A stretch of 64,000 bases of DNA from Oligoflexus sp. (GCF_035712445.1 NZ_DASTAT010000145.1:94517-158516); one strand, 5' to 3'; counted from the stretch's first letter, positions 1 through 10,519 are shown. Notes: generated by a model not told the origin, from the sequence alone. Numbers and translations: made by a program.

Positions 1-18
1 TTACAATTGAGACACGTT

Positions 19-2178
19 ATGAAGCTGCCATCATGGGTAGGCACGGTTCTTATTCTGGTATCAGCCCCGCAGCTTTTGGCCGAAACTTCGCCGCTTGAAC
101 TGGCTCCTCTCGCACCCAACGCCGCAGCCGATATTCTTCACAACGAAGAGGTCTGGCAGGCCGCCCAGGCCTTTGAACTCACCTATTCCGTCATCGATCA
201 CGCCAAACCCCGTTTTCGAACAGTCTATAAAATGGTTTATGATGCCGACGCGCTTTACTTTGAAATCATGTCCTATGATGATGACATGAGTCAGGTGCGG
301 CGAAAATATGGATTGCGTGATCAGCCCATGAGCGAAGATGATGATCGTGTTTCCGTCATGATAGACCCGACGGGACATCGAAAGTTTGGCCAGCTGATCG
401 GTGTGAATGCGGCCTGCGTTCCCTATGATGCTGTGATCGACGAAGTGAATTCCTATCTCGATATCGCCCCGCAGTTCACCTTCACGGCAGAATGCGAATC
501 GCTGCCGGACGGGTGGCGGGTGCGTATGAAGTTGCCATTCCATGAGCTGAAATACAAGACCAGCCCCACCGTCATCACGCTTCTGGTGGAGCGGCGCTAT
601 TTGCGGGAATCATTCGGGCTTCTGACATCGAGCCCTTTGGAATATTTTGGATCCTGCATTCTTTGCAAAGCCCAGCAATTTACCTTGACCCCTCCGCCCA
701 AGCAGAATCATATCAAGGCTGTCGTTGAGGCGTTCGCCAGCCGCGAGGACCAAGGCGGCGAACGGCGCAACCGTGAGAATCTGGGCGTCACGGTGAGCCT
801 TCCTTTGGCCGCCGGCACCCGGCTGGATGGAACATGGCGGCCCGACTATTCCCAGGTGGAAGACGACAGTCCCTACCTGCAGGCCAACAGTCCCTTCCCC
901 TTGCCGAAGAGAGAAAAACGCCCCTTCTTTTTGGAAGGCAATGATATTCTCTTTGCTCCTCTTTTTTCCAGTGCCCAAAGTCGATCCATCGTTTCGCCGA
1001 CCTATGGGCTAAAGCTTCTGAGCCGGCATGAGCATTATAAAGTCTTCGCGCTGGCCGCAGGGGATCAGTCCCAGGTCTATCGCCTGCGACCCGGCACCTA
1101 TCAGTCGGAGTATGTGGAAGCCAGGACCACATCACAGAACATCATGACCCGCGGCAGTTGGAATGCCGATGAACATTTGACTCTTGGACTTGGTTTCAAT
1201 GGGAAGCAGGAGAAGGATCTTTATGAGAACGCTGTCGGCAGCGCTGATCTTACTTATAAATTCAATGCAACCCATCGGGTGACCGCGCAGTTCTTGAGTT
1301 CCCGTACTGAAAACAAGGCAGATGGCGTGTTGGACGCCTACGAGGAGAAGGGCCGGGCGCAAGCCATCGCCTATGATTATAGTGGCGACCAGACCATGTT
1401 CAATATCGCCGGCAAACGCACGGAGGCCGGCTTCGTCAATGACCTCGGCTTCATGCCGGAGCGTGGAACGCAGGAACTCAATTTTTTTGGATCCTGGAGC
1501 ACCCAGTTGAAAAAGCCGGAATGGATGCTGTCCGACCTTCTTTTCAACATCAATGGTGCTCGCAGATATGAAGATGAATCCAAAGCCCTGATGGCATCGA
1601 GCGTGGCCCTGGAAGCCGTTTATGAAACGGATCACTGGATGACCTTCTACTATGCCTGGGCACCCCGGGACATCCAGCGGGTGGACTTCGGCGGCGAGCT
1701 CCACGAAGGTAACGCTCAGAAAGCGGGTTTCACTCTAAGGCCACCGCGCTATCTATCATTACTGGAATGCAGCTACCTCTGGGGGCATGCGACCGTCTAC
1801 AGCGAAGATTCACTGGGCCGCAATCGCAAGACCAGCTGCCGGATCGGGGTCAGCCTGGGTCTGCATGTGTCTCTGGAATATGCGCATGATCATGACAATT
1901 ATCAGATCGAAGCTCTTGATCATGGCCTGGATGAAAGGGTGCAGAACGGAATTCTGCGCGTCTTCTTCAGTCGCAATCTTTTCATGCGGATAACAGCCCA
2001 GCAAAGCAAAATCACTGATTATGCTGAGGTCGTCGAACAGAAGAGCCTGTCCTGGGTTCTTGGCTATCAGAATATCGAAGGCCTGTCGGCCTATTGTGGT
2101 GTGAATCAGATCCGTCCTGAGGTTCAGGAAGATCCTGTTTCGCGGGAATACTTCGCCAAACTGAGCTTCACTCTTTAG
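19..2178 (+). CDS. Exported DUF5916-type protein with N-terminal CBM9-like domain
   Basis: The 719-residue protein begins with a signal peptide (MKLPSWVGTVLILVSAPQLLA, cleaved before ETSP). I use the ATG at 19 rather than the TTG at 7 because the signal peptide starts there; the ribosome site is too near the window edge to judge. Residues about 25-200 resemble the carbohydrate-binding CBM9-like fold (the stretch with DADALYFEIMSYDDD). Around residues 275-310 comes the DUF5916 signature PDYSQVEDD followed by EKRPFFLEGNDIL. The rest, rich in alternating strands and ending in Phe-Thr-Leu, fits an outer-membrane beta-barrel. Biochemical function is not established for the family. Its downstream neighbour is convergent (leuB), so it is not part of the amino-acid operon. 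The family call is fairly sure; function is unknown. Confidence 0.75.
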   Translation: MKLPSWVGTVLILVSAPQLLAETSPLELAPLAPNAAADILHNEEVWQAAQAFELTYSVIDHAKPRFRTVYKMVYDADALYFEIMSYDDDMSQVRRKYGLRDQPMSEDDDRVSVMIDPTGHRKFGQLIGVNAACVPYDAVIDEVNSYLDIAPQFTFTAECESLPDGWRVRMKLPFHELKYKTSPTVITLLVERRYLRESFGLLTSSPLEYFGSCILCKAQQFTLTPPPKQNHIKAVVEAFASREDQGGERRNRENLGVTVSLPLAAGTRLDGTWRPDYSQVEDDSPYLQANSPFPLPKREKRPFFLEGNDILFAPLFSSAQSRSIVSPTYGLKLLSRHEHYKVFALAAGDQSQVYRLRPGTYQSEYVEARTTSQNIMTRGSWNADEHLTLGLGFNGKQEKDLYENAVGSADLTYKFNATHRVTAQFLSSRTENKADGVLDAYEEKGRAQAIAYDYSGDQTMFNIAGKRTEAGFVNDLGFMPERGTQELNFFGSWSTQLKKPEWMLSDLLFNINGARRYEDESKALMASSVALEAVYETDHWMTFYYAWAPRDIQRVDFGGELHEGNAQKAGFTLRPPRYLSLLECSYLWGHATVYSEDSLGRNRKTSCRIGVSLGLHVSLEYAHDHDNYQIEALDHGLDERVQNGILRVFFSRNLFMRITAQQSKITDYAEVVEQKSLSWVLGYQNIEGLSAYCGVNQIRPEVQEDPVSREYFAKLSFTL

Positions 2179-2202
2179 GAGCCGCCAGGGCTTAACCTCG
2201 CG

Positions 2203-2230
2203 AAAAAAGGTGGAACCGAAGTTCCACCTT
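2203..2230 (-). terminator. Intrinsic terminator of the ilv-leu operon
   Basis: Read on the minus strand, a perfect 10-bp stem AAGGTGGAAC / GTTCCACCTT closes a UUCG tetraloop, and the stem runs into six T in total. It lies 7 bases beyond the leuB stop. The plus-strand copy lacks a good T-run, so it mainly ends the leuB transcript. Confidence 0.9.
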
Positions 2231-2236
2231 CCTGCA

Positions 2237-3301
2237 CTATTCCGCGCCCATGGCGGAACACACACGGGTGGTGAGTTCCCGCGTATGACTGGGATGGAGT
2301 CGTTCCAAATCCGGTGTCAAAGGTCCTGTGGCGAGAACTTTCTCCACAGCCCTTTCCACCGCATCCGCCAGGTCTGGTTGATTTAAAGAGAGTCGCAGCA
2401 TCATGGCCACACTCAGGATGGTGCCGATGGGATTGGCTATCCCACGTCCGGCAATGTCGGGAGCGGAGCCATGGATCGGCTCATAGAGTCCGCGCTGACG
2501 ATCGCCGAGCGAAGCGGACGGCAAAAGCCCCAGCGAACCGGCGAGCGTGCTGGTTTGATCGGAAAGGATGTCACCAAACATATTTTCAGTGAGCAGCACA
2601 TCGAAAGATGCCGGCCTTTGCGTCAGATACATGGCGGCTGCATCGACCAGAATATGCTCCAGCTGCACATCGGGAAATTCACGTTCCATCACGTCGGTCA
2701 CGACCTGACGCCAAAGGCGCGAGGTTTCCATGACATTCGCCTTATCAATCGACGTCAGCTTTTTCCGGCGTTTTTGCGCAAGTCTGGCCGCGACCCGCGT
2801 GATGCGTTCGATCTCGTCTCGTTTATAAGTGCAGACATCAAACGCGGAATCTTCCGTGCGGCCCTTTTCACCGAAATAAACGCCGCCCGTCAGCTCGCGA
2901 ACCATCATCAGATCCACATCCTGAAGGATCTCCGGGCGATAGGGCGTGAATCCCGCCAAAGCCGGACGCGTGACGACCGGACGCAGATTCGCGTAGACGC
3001 CCATCTCTTTCCTTAGCTTCAAAAGCCCGGCTTCCGGCCGTAAATGTCCCGGATTTTTTTCCCACTTGGGTCCACCCACGGCTCCCAAAAGAACCGCATG
3101 CGCTTCCTTACAGGCCTGCAGGGTCTCGGGGAATATAGGCTCGCCGCAAAGGTCAAGGGCCGCGCCTCCGATCCATCCGTGTTCCAGGCGCAAATCAAGC
3201 GAACCCAGCAGCGCGGCTCGTTGCAGAACGAGGATGCCGCTTTCCAAAACCTCGGGACCGATTCCATCACCAGGAAGTATTACGATATGCGCATCGGTCA
3301 C
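2237..3301 (-). CDS. leuB: 3-isopropylmalate dehydrogenase
   Basis: The 354-residue protein is full length for LeuB, which oxidatively decarboxylates 3-isopropylmalate with NAD in leucine synthesis. It opens with the family start IVILPGDGIGPEV. It has the substrate arginine region (LRKEMGVYANLRPV), the RELTGGVYFGEKG block, the Lys-Ala-Asn block (TSIDKANVMETSRLWR) and the metal and cofactor region LTENMFGDILSD followed by GSAPDIAGRGIANP. Its start overlaps the leuD stop by 4 bases, so translation is probably coupled. It is the last gene of the operon, before the terminator at 2203-2230. Confidence 0.97.
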   Translation of the reverse strand: MTDAHIVILPGDGIGPEVLESGILVLQRAALLGSLDLRLEHGWIGGAALDLCGEPIFPETLQACKEAHAVLLGAVGGPKWEKNPGHLRPEAGLLKLRKEMGVYANLRPVVTRPALAGFTPYRPEILQDVDLMMVRELTGGVYFGEKGRTEDSAFDVCTYKRDEIERITRVAARLAQKRRKKLTSIDKANVMETSRLWRQVVTDVMEREFPDVQLEHILVDAAAMYLTQRPASFDVLLTENMFGDILSDQTSTLAGSLGLLPSASLGDRQRGLYEPIHGSAPDIAGRGIANPIGTILSVAMMLRLSLNQPDLADAVERAVEKVLATGPLTPDLERLHPSHTRELTTRVCSAMGAE

Positions 3302-3873
3302 AGCGCTCTCCTTTCAAAACGGCTGATGGCCTCATCCATGCCCAGAAGATATCCAAGCTGGTCGACACCCTGAAGCAGACAAAGACGCGCGAAGGAGTCA
3401 ATCGAGAATTTCTCAATCATGCCGCACGCCAGCTTCACCTCCTGTTTCTCAAGGTCGATGAAAAGGGCGCCGACATCCTGAGCCCGAATGCGCTCATAAA
3501 ATTCCTGACTGATTTCAATCGGCAGCAGCCCATTCTTCAAAGCATTGCTTTTGAAAATATCGCCGATCGAAGGGCTGATAATCGCCCGAAAACCATAGCC
3601 CTGAAGGGCCCACACGGCATGCTCCCGGGACGAACCGCAACCGAAGTTGCGGGCCGCGACCAGAATCTGATAATCCTGACCTGCTTTCTCATTCAAAACC
3701 TGATCAGTCCGCCGCGAGCCGTCGGCGTTGTAACGCCAGTCAAAAAAAAGAGCATCCCCCAGACCATCGCGATGGGTCTGCTTTAAAAAGCGGGCCGGGA
3801 TAATCTGATCGGTGTCGATGTTCTCGACCGGCAGCGTGATGAAAGGGGACGTCAGCTTGTGAAAAGGCTGCAT
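3298..3873 (-). CDS. leuD: 3-isopropylmalate dehydratase small subunit
   Basis: The 191-residue protein is the swivelling small subunit that pairs with LeuC to isomerise 2- to 3-isopropylmalate. Family landmarks are present: PVENIDTDQIIPARFLK near the start, FDWRYN, and the motif NFGCGSSREHAVWAL, then RAIISPSIGDIFKSNALKNGLLPI. It lies 9 bases after leuC and overlaps leuB by 4 bases, in the usual C-D-B order. Length and motifs are ordinary. Confidence 0.97.
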   Translation of the reverse strand: MQPFHKLTSPFITLPVENIDTDQIIPARFLKQTHRDGLGDALFFDWRYNADGSRRTDQVLNEKAGQDYQILVAARNFGCGSSREHAVWALQGYGFRAIISPSIGDIFKSNALKNGLLPIEISQEFYERIRAQDVGALFIDLEKQEVKLACGMIEKFSIDSFARLCLLQGVDQLGYLLGMDEAISRFERRAL

Positions 3874-3882
3874 GCTTGACTC

Positions 3883-5265
3883 CTAAAGCAGAAAAACCCG
3901 AGGATCGGTTAACTGACCCGTGACCGCTGTGGCCGCTGCTGTCAAAGGGCTCGCCAGGATGGTGCGCGAACCCTTGCCCTGCCGCCCTGCAAAATTTCGA
4001 TTGCTGGTGCTGACCGCAAGCTGTCCAGGCTGCAGCTGATCACCATTCATGGCAATGCACATCGAGCAGCCCGGTTCCCGCCACTCCGCGCCGGCATCCA
4101 GGAAAATCTGCGCAAGGCCTTCCTCTTCCGCCTGACGCTTTACATCAACGGAACCTGGGACGATCATAAGGCGCAGACCCTGGGCCACGCTGCGGCCTTT
4201 CAGGATTTTCGCGGCCGCGCGCAGATCGGTGATCCTGGAATTGGTGCAGCTGCCGATGAAGACGACATCCACTGCCGTGCCTTCCACTTTCTGTCCGGCC
4301 TTCCACTGCATATACTGCAGCGCACCCTGAAGTTCGTCCGCGGAAGGAACAGGCTCCTGGATGCTGATGGATTGATCCGGCGATGTTCCAAAGGTCACCA
4401 TCGGTGCAATGTGATCGGCATTCAGATAAATTTCCCGATCAAAGACCGCGCCTTTATCACTTCTCAAAGTCTTCCAGTACGCAAGGGCCTCCTGCCATTT
4501 CTCATCAGTCGGCGCATAACGCCGGTCATGGAGCCAGGCGAAGGTTTTTTCATCCGGCGCAATCAATCCGGCTTTCGCACCAGCTTCGATACTCATATTG
4601 CAAAGGGTCATGCGCGCTTCCATATCGAGCGCTTCAATCGCCGCGCCGCGATACTCAAGGACATAACCCGTGCCCCCGCCGGATCCCAGTTTTTGAATGA
4701 TCGCCAGGATCAGATCTTTGGCGGTCACGCCCTGCCCGAGCTGCCCGCTCACATGCACAGCCAGCGTCTTCGGCTTTTTCTGCAGAAGACACTGCGTGGC
4801 CAGAACATGCCCGACCTCGCTGGTTCCGATGCCAAAGGCAAGAGCTCCAAACGCCCCATGCGTGCTGGTATGGGAATCGCCGCAAACTATGGTCTGCCCG
4901 GGCAGCGTCAGCCCGAGTTCCGGCGCGATCACATGGATAATCCCCTGATACGGGGATCCCAGGTCGAAGAGCGGAATGCCAAAGTCCTGGCAATTTTTGC
5001 GAAGGGTTTCCACCTGCGTGCGGGCCTGATCGTCGATATAGGCCTCGCGCTTCGCATCGGTGGGAATCGAGTGATCGAGCGTGGCAAAGGTTTTGTCCGG
5101 GCGTCGGACCCGAAGCCCCCGCTGCCGCAGCTCGGTAAAGGCCTGAGGCGAGGTCACCTCATGCACGAGGTGACGATCGATATAGAGGATAGCGGGGTGG
5201 TCAGCGGATTCCGCCGCCACCTCATGCGCGCTCCAGATCTTGTCAAGAAGGGTCCGAGGATGCAT
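3883..5265 (-). CDS. leuC: 3-isopropylmalate dehydratase large subunit
   Basis: The 460-residue aconitase-type subunit carries the [4Fe-4S] cluster of isopropylmalate isomerase. The start [16 protein letters not shown] is typical. Cluster ligands lie in [14 protein letters not shown] and [15 protein letters not shown], and [24 protein letters not shown] is the substrate region. The C-terminal block [22 protein letters not shown] is also conserved. Its 5' end overlaps the ilvE 3' end by 23 bases, which supports a single transcript with ilvE upstream. Confidence 0.97.
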   Translation of the reverse strand: MHPRTLLDKIWSAHEVAAESADHPAILYIDRHLVHEVTSPQAFTELRQRGLRVRRPDKTFATLDHSIPTDAKREAYIDDQARTQVETLRKNCQDFGIPLFDLGSPYQGIIHVIAPELGLTLPGQTIVCGDSHTSTHGAFGALAFGIGTSEVGHVLATQCLLQKKPKTLAVHVSGQLGQGVTAKDLILAIIQKLGSGGGTGYVLEYRGAAIEALDMEARMTLCNMSIEAGAKAGLIAPDEKTFAWLHDRRYAPTDEKWQEALAYWKTLRSDKGAVFDREIYLNADHIAPMVTFGTSPDQSISIQEPVPSADELQGALQYMQWKAGQKVEGTAVDVVFIGSCTNSRITDLRAAAKILKGRSVAQGLRLMIVPGSVDVKRQAEEEGLAQIFLDAGAEWREPGCSMCIAMNGDQLQPGQLAVSTSNRNFAGRQGKGSRTILASPLTAAATAVTGQLTDPRVFLL

Positions 5266-6226
5266 AGGAAGCCTCCAGTACTTGGGCCGGCGCTTCGAAC
5301 TTTCTCAAAGGTTCGAGCCAGCCCCAGCGATCTTCTGTTTCGCCTTTGAAGAGGCCAAAGAAAGCCTTCTGCAAAGCCCGGGTGATGGGACCGGGTTTAC
5401 CATCTTTCACCTTGCGACCATCGACGCTGCGAATGGGCACGATTTCCGCGGCGGTTCCTGTGAAGAAGAGTTCATCCGCAAGATAAAGGAGTTCGCGCGG
5501 ATAGGTGCCTTCCTCCAGTTCATAACCAAGTTCTTTCGCCAGCTGGATCACCGTATCGCGGGTGATGCCTTCCAGGATCGAGCAGTGAATGGAAGGCGTA
5601 TAGATCTTTCCATTTCTGACGATGAAAAGGTTTTCACCCGGGCCTTCACTCAAAAAGCCCTGGCTGTTCAAAGCGATCGCTTCGGTATAACCATGGCGCC
5701 TGGCTTCGTCGACCATGAAGAACGAGGCCAGATAATTCCCGCCGGCCTTCGCCAGCTGCGGATGCGTGTTCGGCGCCGCGCGGCACCATGAGGTCACGCA
5801 GGTATCGATGCCTTCATCAAGGCCCTTGGCGCCAAGGTAGGAACCCCATTCAAACGCCGCGATCGACATTTCCAGGCGCGTGGCCGTGGTCGGCATCACA
5901 CCGATGCTGCCATAGCCGTAGAAAATGATCGGGCGGATGTAAGCGCCTTCCAAACCATTCACCGCCACAACTTTGTGGATGGCTTCCGAAATTTGATCCT
6001 CGTCATACGTCACCGGCATTTTGTAAATCGAAGCCGATTCCAAAAGGCGTTTTGCATGCTCGCGCAAGCGGAAAAAGGCCGGGCCCGTGCTGGTGTTGTA
6101 ACAACGAATGCCTTCGAAGACACTGGTTCCGTAATGGAGGGCATGCGAGAGCACATGCACAGTGGCCTCTTCCCAGGGGACCAGGGTTCCACGATGCCAA
6201 ATCCAATTGCTGGGCTTAATAGACAT
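5243..6226 (-). CDS. ilvE: Branched-chain amino acid aminotransferase
   Basis: The 327-residue class IV aminotransferase makes Leu, Ile and Val from their keto acids. It starts [21 protein letters not shown], a usual IlvE beginning. [14 protein letters not shown], the PLP lysine region [19 protein letters not shown] and [16 protein letters not shown] are all present. It is sandwiched between leuA (its start abuts the leuA stop at 6228) and leuC (23-base overlap). Insertion of ilvE into a leu gene string joins the shared last step of all three pathways to the leucine branch. Confidence 0.96.
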   Translation of the reverse strand: MSIKPSNWIWHRGTLVPWEEATVHVLSHALHYGTSVFEGIRCYNTSTGPAFFRLREHAKRLLESASIYKMPVTYDEDQISEAIHKVVAVNGLEGAYIRPIIFYGYGSIGVMPTTATRLEMSIAAFEWGSYLGAKGLDEGIDTCVTSWCRAAPNTHPQLAKAGGNYLASFFMVDEARRHGYTEAIALNSQGFLSEGPGENLFIVRNGKIYTPSIHCSILEGITRDTVIQLAKELGYELEEGTYPRELLYLADELFFTGTAAEIVPIRSVDGRKVKDGKPGPITRALQKAFFGLFKGETEDRWGWLEPLRKFEAPAQVLEASYASSDPS

Positions 6227-6227
6227 G

Positions 6228-7445
6228 TTACACTCCTCGTAGGGAATAGTTTGCGAGCACAGGGGACGTATGGCCCGCAGTGTGCACGATATCCCTTACG
6301 ATGGCCAGCAATTCATGCTCCTGGGGTTCTTTTTTCTGGTCACAAAGACGTTTGAAAGCGTTGAAAGCCTCTTCAAATTGCATCTCGGTGCAGTGAATAT
6401 CCCGCTCTTCCATCCAGTAATGAAATGCATGTCGACCTGAATGCTTGCCGAGCACCATGCTGTTGCCGGCGCGGCCAACGTCTTCAGGACGCATGATTTC
6501 GTAGGTCGCCGGATGCATGAGCACACCATGCTGATGTATACCCGCTTCATGCGCGAAGGCATTGATACCCACCACGGCCTTGTTGCGCGAAACGGCGAGG
6601 CCGGTAATACGGGTCAGCATGGTGCTGGCGTATACCAGGCTCTGGGTGTTGATGCCCGTCTCGACGCCGTAATAATCCTTGCGGGTTTTCAGCGCCATCA
6701 CCAGTTCTTCCAGCGAACAGTTGCCGGCACGTTCGCCGATCCCGTTGATGGTGCATTCCACCTGGCGGGCTCCGGCTTCAATCGCAGCGAGGCTATTGGC
6801 CACGGCTAAACCGAGATCGTTATGACAATGCACGCTGAGTACGGCCTTATCGATATTGGGGACCTTGGCTTTCAGATAGCGAATCAAATTGCCGAACTGA
6901 TGCGGCACGGCATAGCCGACCGTATCCGGAATATTGATGACAGTCGCGCCTGCTTCGATGGCTTCATAAACCGCTTCCGCCAGGAAATCCGGTTCGGTGC
7001 GCGCGGCGTCTTCCGCGGAAAATTCCACCTCATCGAAAAGATCCCGGGCCAGCGTCAAACCCTCGCGCAGACAGGTCAGGACCTCGCCCCGATTCATGCG
7101 GAGTTTATAGGTCCGATGAATTTCGCTGGTCGCGAGGAAGATATGCGCTCGGCTGCGTTTCGCTCCCCGCAAAGCGAGCTGGGTGCGCACGATATCATCC
7201 CGGCGACAGCGGGACAGGCCGGCGAGGGTCGGTCCGGAAACCGAATCCGCGATGGCGCGCACCGCTGCGAAATCCCCTTCGGAGCTGGCGGGAAAACCGC
7301 ACTCGATCACATCAACATTCAGCTGGGCCAGGACTTCGGCCATTTGAACCTTTTCTTCAAGGTTCATCGAAGCCCCAGGCGATTGCTCGCCATCCCGCAG
7401 CGTGGTATCGAAAATTTTTACTCTATCCTCGGCTGGAACTTGCAT
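6228..7445 (-). CDS. leuA: 2-isopropylmalate synthase lacking the C-terminal regulatory domain
   Basis: This 405-residue enzyme condenses acetyl-CoA with 2-ketoisovalerate, the committed step to leucine. The catalytic TIM barrel is complete: FDTTLRDGEQSPGASM, the His-x-His metal site in LSVHCHNDLGLAVANS, GIGERAGNCSLEE and HEAGIHQHGVL. Subdomain I/II follows (LGKHSGRHAF). The protein then stops after SPVLANYSLRGV, about where the first strand of the leucine-binding domain begins. Usual LeuA is roughly 500-550 residues. The stop lies against the ilvE start, so there is no room for a frameshifted remainder; the short form looks native. Its start overlaps ilvM by 23 bases. A homocitrate-synthase-like activity is an alternative, but the operon argues strongly for LeuA. 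Confidence 0.9.
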   Translation of the reverse strand: MQVPAEDRVKIFDTTLRDGEQSPGASMNLEEKVQMAEVLAQLNVDVIECGFPASSEGDFAAVRAIADSVSGPTLAGLSRCRRDDIVRTQLALRGAKRSRAHIFLATSEIHRTYKLRMNRGEVLTCLREGLTLARDLFDEVEFSAEDAARTEPDFLAEAVYEAIEAGATVINIPDTVGYAVPHQFGNLIRYLKAKVPNIDKAVLSVHCHNDLGLAVANSLAAIEAGARQVECTINGIGERAGNCSLEELVMALKTRKDYYGVETGINTQSLVYASTMLTRITGLAVSRNKAVVGINAFAHEAGIHQHGVLMHPATYEIMRPEDVGRAGNSMVLGKHSGRHAFHYWMEERDIHCTEMQFEEAFNAFKRLCDQKKEPQEHELLAIVRDIVHTAGHTSPVLANYSLRGV

Positions 7446-7737
7446 AGACTGGCCTCCTCATCACCTGATTCAATCCCCGGCTTTCGAACTTCGGCAGCAC
7501 AGCGGGAAGCGATCCCACTGTCACTTCGATGACTTCACAGAGCTTCTCGATCTGAAGGGAAAGTTGCGAGAGAGGGCGCTCGCTGTCTCCTTCTATTTCG
7601 ATGTGAATCAGGTTTTGCTCCTGATCACAGGTGGCCCGCAGCGTGCGCGTGCTGTAGCCGCGGTGGCGAAAAACTCTGAGGATCCGTTCCATGACCCCTT
7701 CTTCATCCCGAGCGAGAATTTCAGCGTGATAAAGCAT
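7423..7737 (-). CDS. ilvM: Acetolactate synthase small subunit, IlvM-like ACT protein
   Basis: The 104-residue protein is a single ACT domain. Its core EGVMERILRVFRHRGYSTRTL resembles IlvM, the short small subunit of E. coli acetolactate synthase II, more than the longer IlvH (about 160 residues) or the IlvN signature. The small subunit activates the large one and, in other isozymes, binds valine for feedback. The tail after residue 85 (PKFESRGLNQVMRR) has no clear family match. It overlaps the large-subunit gene by 17 bases and leuA by 23 bases, so all three are probably translated together. Confidence 0.85.
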   Translation of the reverse strand: MLYHAEILARDEEGVMERILRVFRHRGYSTRTLRATCDQEQNLIHIEIEGDSERPLSQLSLQIEKLCEVIEVTVGSLPAVLPKFESRGLNQVMRRPVYASSSRG

Positions 7738-9385
7738 ACGAAGAGCCCTCCATCATGTGGATATTCGATTTTCCGGGTGGGACCAAAGGCCACACGTTTT
7801 CCTGCGGATCTATGCGAACGTGCAGAAGACAGGGACCAGGATGATTGATCAGGTAGTCGATGCCTGGCATTTCATCCATGCGATCCTGAATCGTCATGCC
7901 GTCGATGCCGAAGGACCTGGCCAACGCCACGAAATCGGGGTTATCCGAGAGATCCACCGCACTGTACCGTTCCGCGAAGAAAAGCTCCTGCCACTGCCGC
8001 ACCATGCCGAGCCTTTGATTGTCAAAGAGCAGTATCTTGACCGGCAGGGAATAGCGATTGATCGTGGCCAATTCCTGAATGTTCATCATGATGGAACCAT
8101 CACCGCTGCAGCAGATGACGAGCGCATCGGGATTGCCGAGCTGCGCGCCGATCGCCGCAGGAACACCGTAGCCCATGGTGCCAAGCCCGCCGCTGGTCAG
8201 ATGATCATTCGGATTCTGCAGCGCGAAATGCTGCGCGAGCCACATCTGATGCTGACCGACATCGGCCGTCACGATCGTGCGACGCGGCACGAGTCGTGAG
8301 AGCAGCTGCAGAAAGCGCGGGGCATAGATGCCTTCACCGGGCGCTTCGTAATTCCAGCGGTACTCATCCTTCCAGACGAGGCACTGCTCCAGCCACTCGA
8401 CTTTCTCCAAAGGCATTGTGAGGGCTTTCAGATTCGGTTCCAGCGCGCCGCAGAGCGACACTTCCGGTGACCGATTCTTGCCGATTTCCGCCGGATCGAT
8501 ATCCATGTGGATGACCTTGGCCGTCGGCGCGAATTCCTGCAGTTTCCCCGTCGCGCGATCATCGAAGCGGGCCCCGACCGCGATCAGAAGATCGCAGTTT
8601 TCGACCGCGTAGTTCGCCGCCTTCATTCCATGCATGCCGAGCATCCCCAAAAACAAAGGATGTTCGGTTTCAATGGAACCCAGACCTTTCAGGGTCGCGA
8701 CCACAGGAATGCGGGTCGTATTCACAAAATTTCGGAAGGTGCGCACCGCACCGGCGATGCCAACGCCGCCGCCGACATAAATCAGGGGACGCTGGGCCGC
8801 CTGAATCATTTCCTGCGCGCGGGCCATCGCCGTTTCCGAAGGAGTCGCCTGACGCTTGGGCATCGGCGGCCAGGCTTCCAGAGTTTCGATCTGCTGAATC
8901 GAAATATCCTTCGGCAGATCCACGAGCACCGGACCGGGACGTCCGCTGCGGGCGATTTCAAAGGCCCGGCGGATCATTCCATAAAGGTCATTCGCATCGC
9001 GAGCCACAAAGCTATGCTTCACGACACCCAGGCACATTCCAAAGATATCGACTTCCTGAAAGGCATCCGTGCCCATCATGGACGTCGCCACCTGGCCCGT
9101 GATGCACACGATCGGCACCGAATCCAGAGCAGCATTGGCTATCCCTGTCACCAGATTGGTGGCACCAGGGCCTGAGGTGGCTATGCAAACACCGACTCGA
9201 CCCGTGGCCCGGGCGTAACCATCAGCGGCCAGGGACGCGCCCTGCTCATGCCGCACCAGGATGGTTTTGAAGCCGGCATCCAGCAGGCGATCAAAAAGAG
9301 GCATGATCGCGCCGCCCGGATATCCAAATACCAGGTCCGTGCCCTCGTGCTCGAGAGCCTTAATGATTGCGTCGGCTCCGATCAT
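7721..9385 (-). CDS. ilvG: Acetolactate synthase large subunit (biosynthetic)
   Basis: The 554-residue ThDP enzyme makes acetolactate and acetohydroxybutyrate, the first common step to Val/Leu and Ile. Conserved features are [13 protein letters not shown], the catalytic glutamate in [33 protein letters not shown], and the ThDP-binding [15 protein letters not shown] with the [16 protein letters not shown] block of the biosynthetic type. Paired with an IlvM-like small subunit, it resembles isozyme II, hence the symbol ilvG; ilvB would also be acceptable. It overlaps ilvC upstream by 26 bases. Confidence 0.93.
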   Translation of the reverse strand: MIGADAIIKALEHEGTDLVFGYPGGAIMPLFDRLLDAGFKTILVRHEQGASLAADGYARATGRVGVCIATSGPGATNLVTGIANAALDSVPIVCITGQVATSMMGTDAFQEVDIFGMCLGVVKHSFVARDANDLYGMIRRAFEIARSGRPGPVLVDLPKDISIQQIETLEAWPPMPKRQATPSETAMARAQEMIQAAQRPLIYVGGGVGIAGAVRTFRNFVNTTRIPVVATLKGLGSIETEHPLFLGMLGMHGMKAANYAVENCDLLIAVGARFDDRATGKLQEFAPTAKVIHMDIDPAEIGKNRSPEVSLCGALEPNLKALTMPLEKVEWLEQCLVWKDEYRWNYEAPGEGIYAPRFLQLLSRLVPRRTIVTADVGQHQMWLAQHFALQNPNDHLTSGGLGTMGYGVPAAIGAQLGNPDALVICCSGDGSIMMNIQELATINRYSLPVKILLFDNQRLGMVRQWQELFFAERYSAVDLSDNPDFVALARSFGIDGMTIQDRMDEMPGIDYLINHPGPCLLHVRIDPQENVWPLVPPGKSNIHMMEGSSYALSR

Positions 9386-10394
9386 CGGCCTTATCTCCCG
9401 CTTGTTGAATCCAACTCATCTGCGAACGCAGACGTTTACCTGTTGACTCGATCTCATGCCGCAGTTCGTCATTGAGCTGCGCCCGGTAGTTTTTCAGGCC
9501 CGTTTCGTATTCTTTTTGCCAACGGGCGGCGAAGGTTCCGTCCTGAATCTCTTCCAGGATCCTTTGCATATTGCGGCGGGCGTGGGCATCGATCACGCGG
9601 CGGCCGCTGACGAGTGTTCCGTATTTGGCCGTATCGCTGATGAACTGGTGCATTTTCGCAAGGCCGCCTTCATAGAGAAGGTCAACGATCAGCTTCAGCT
9701 CATGCAGACATTCGAAGTAAGCGAGTTCGGGTTGATATCCGGCCGAAACCAGAGTTTCAAAACCGGCCTTCACGAGTTCGGTCGCGCCACCGCAAAGGAC
9801 GGCCTGTTCGCCGAAGAGGTCGGTTTCGGTTTCCTCCTTGAAGGTCGTTTCCAGAACACCGGCGCGGGTGCCTCCGATCTTATGCGCGTATTGCAGCGCT
9901 TTTTGTTTCGCCTGGCCCGAAGGATCGGCCTGCACCGCGATGAGGCAGGGGACGCCTTTGCCTTCTTCATACTGGCGACGCACCAGGGCCCCGGGACCTT
10001 TGGGAGCGCAGAGGATCACGTCATGATCGGGACCTGGCTCGATGCGGCCGTAGTGCACGGAAAAGCCGTGAGCGAAAAGCAGGGTCGCATCTTTTTTCAT
10101 ATGCGGCTTCACATCTTCCTCGTACATGGCTTTTTGCGGCATGTCCGGGGTCAGAAAGCAGATCAGGTCCGCATCACGCACAGCCTGCGCCACGCTTTGC
10201 ACCTGCCAGCCGTCCACGATCGCCTGTTCATAACTCGGTCCGCCTTCCCGCACACCGACGCGCACATTGCAACCGCTATCACGCAGGTTGAGAGCATGGG
10301 CCCGCCCCTGGCTACCGTAGCCAAGTACGGCGATGGTTAGACCATCAATCAGGGTCGTATCAAGATTCTGCTGGGCGAAGAATGCTGCGCTCAT
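9360..10394 (-). CDS. ilvC: Ketol-acid reductoisomerase (class I)
   Basis: The enzyme rearranges and reduces acetolactate with NADPH and Mg. I start at the ATG at 10394 ([18 protein letters not shown]), giving 344 residues, the normal class I length. It has an AGGAG site 8 bases upstream; the longer open frame to 10448 adds an unconserved tail. The Rossmann motif is [19 protein letters not shown], followed by the NADP-loop stretch [11 protein letters not shown]. The domain after residue 180 has [14 protein letters not shown] and [12 protein letters not shown], carrying the metal-binding acidic residues. It follows ilvD by about 125 bases, a gap that holds a small hairpin. Confidence 0.95.
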   Translation of the reverse strand: MSAAFFAQQNLDTTLIDGLTIAVLGYGSQGRAHALNLRDSGCNVRVGVREGGPSYEQAIVDGWQVQSVAQAVRDADLICFLTPDMPQKAMYEEDVKPHMKKDATLLFAHGFSVHYGRIEPGPDHDVILCAPKGPGALVRRQYEEGKGVPCLIAVQADPSGQAKQKALQYAHKIGGTRAGVLETTFKEETETDLFGEQAVLCGGATELVKAGFETLVSAGYQPELAYFECLHELKLIVDLLYEGGLAKMHQFISDTAKYGTLVSGRRVIDAHARRNMQRILEEIQDGTFAARWQKEYETGLKNYRAQLNDELRHEIESTGKRLRSQMSWIQQAGDKADDRSRRNH

Positions 10395-10487
10395 CTGTGT
10401 GTCTCCTATGAAGTTGGCAAAGCGCTGCCATGCCCCTTGCTTCTGCAAGGGTTTACGTATGATTCCGTCATCACCTGTTAATCGTCA

Positions 10488-10502
10488 TCCCCCGAAGGGG
10501 GA
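10488..10502 (-). other. Small stable hairpin between ilvD and ilvC
   Basis: In the 125-base gap after ilvD, the minus-strand RNA can form TCCCCC-TTC-GGGGGA, a C(UUCG)G-type loop. No T-run follows, so it is not a convincing terminator. It could protect or be processed in the ilvD-ilvC message; that role is inference. Confidence 0.45.
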
Positions 10503-10519
10503 CCTCTTGAGCCGTCGGC

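Noticed and set aside
6228-7445. leuA as a frameshifted full-length gene
   Set aside because: The ilvE start lies at the leuA stop, leaving no sequence that could encode the missing domain in another frame.
9456-10340. Plus-strand frame opposite ilvC
   Set aside because: Antisense shadow in a GC-rich gene; ilvC is complete on the minus strand.
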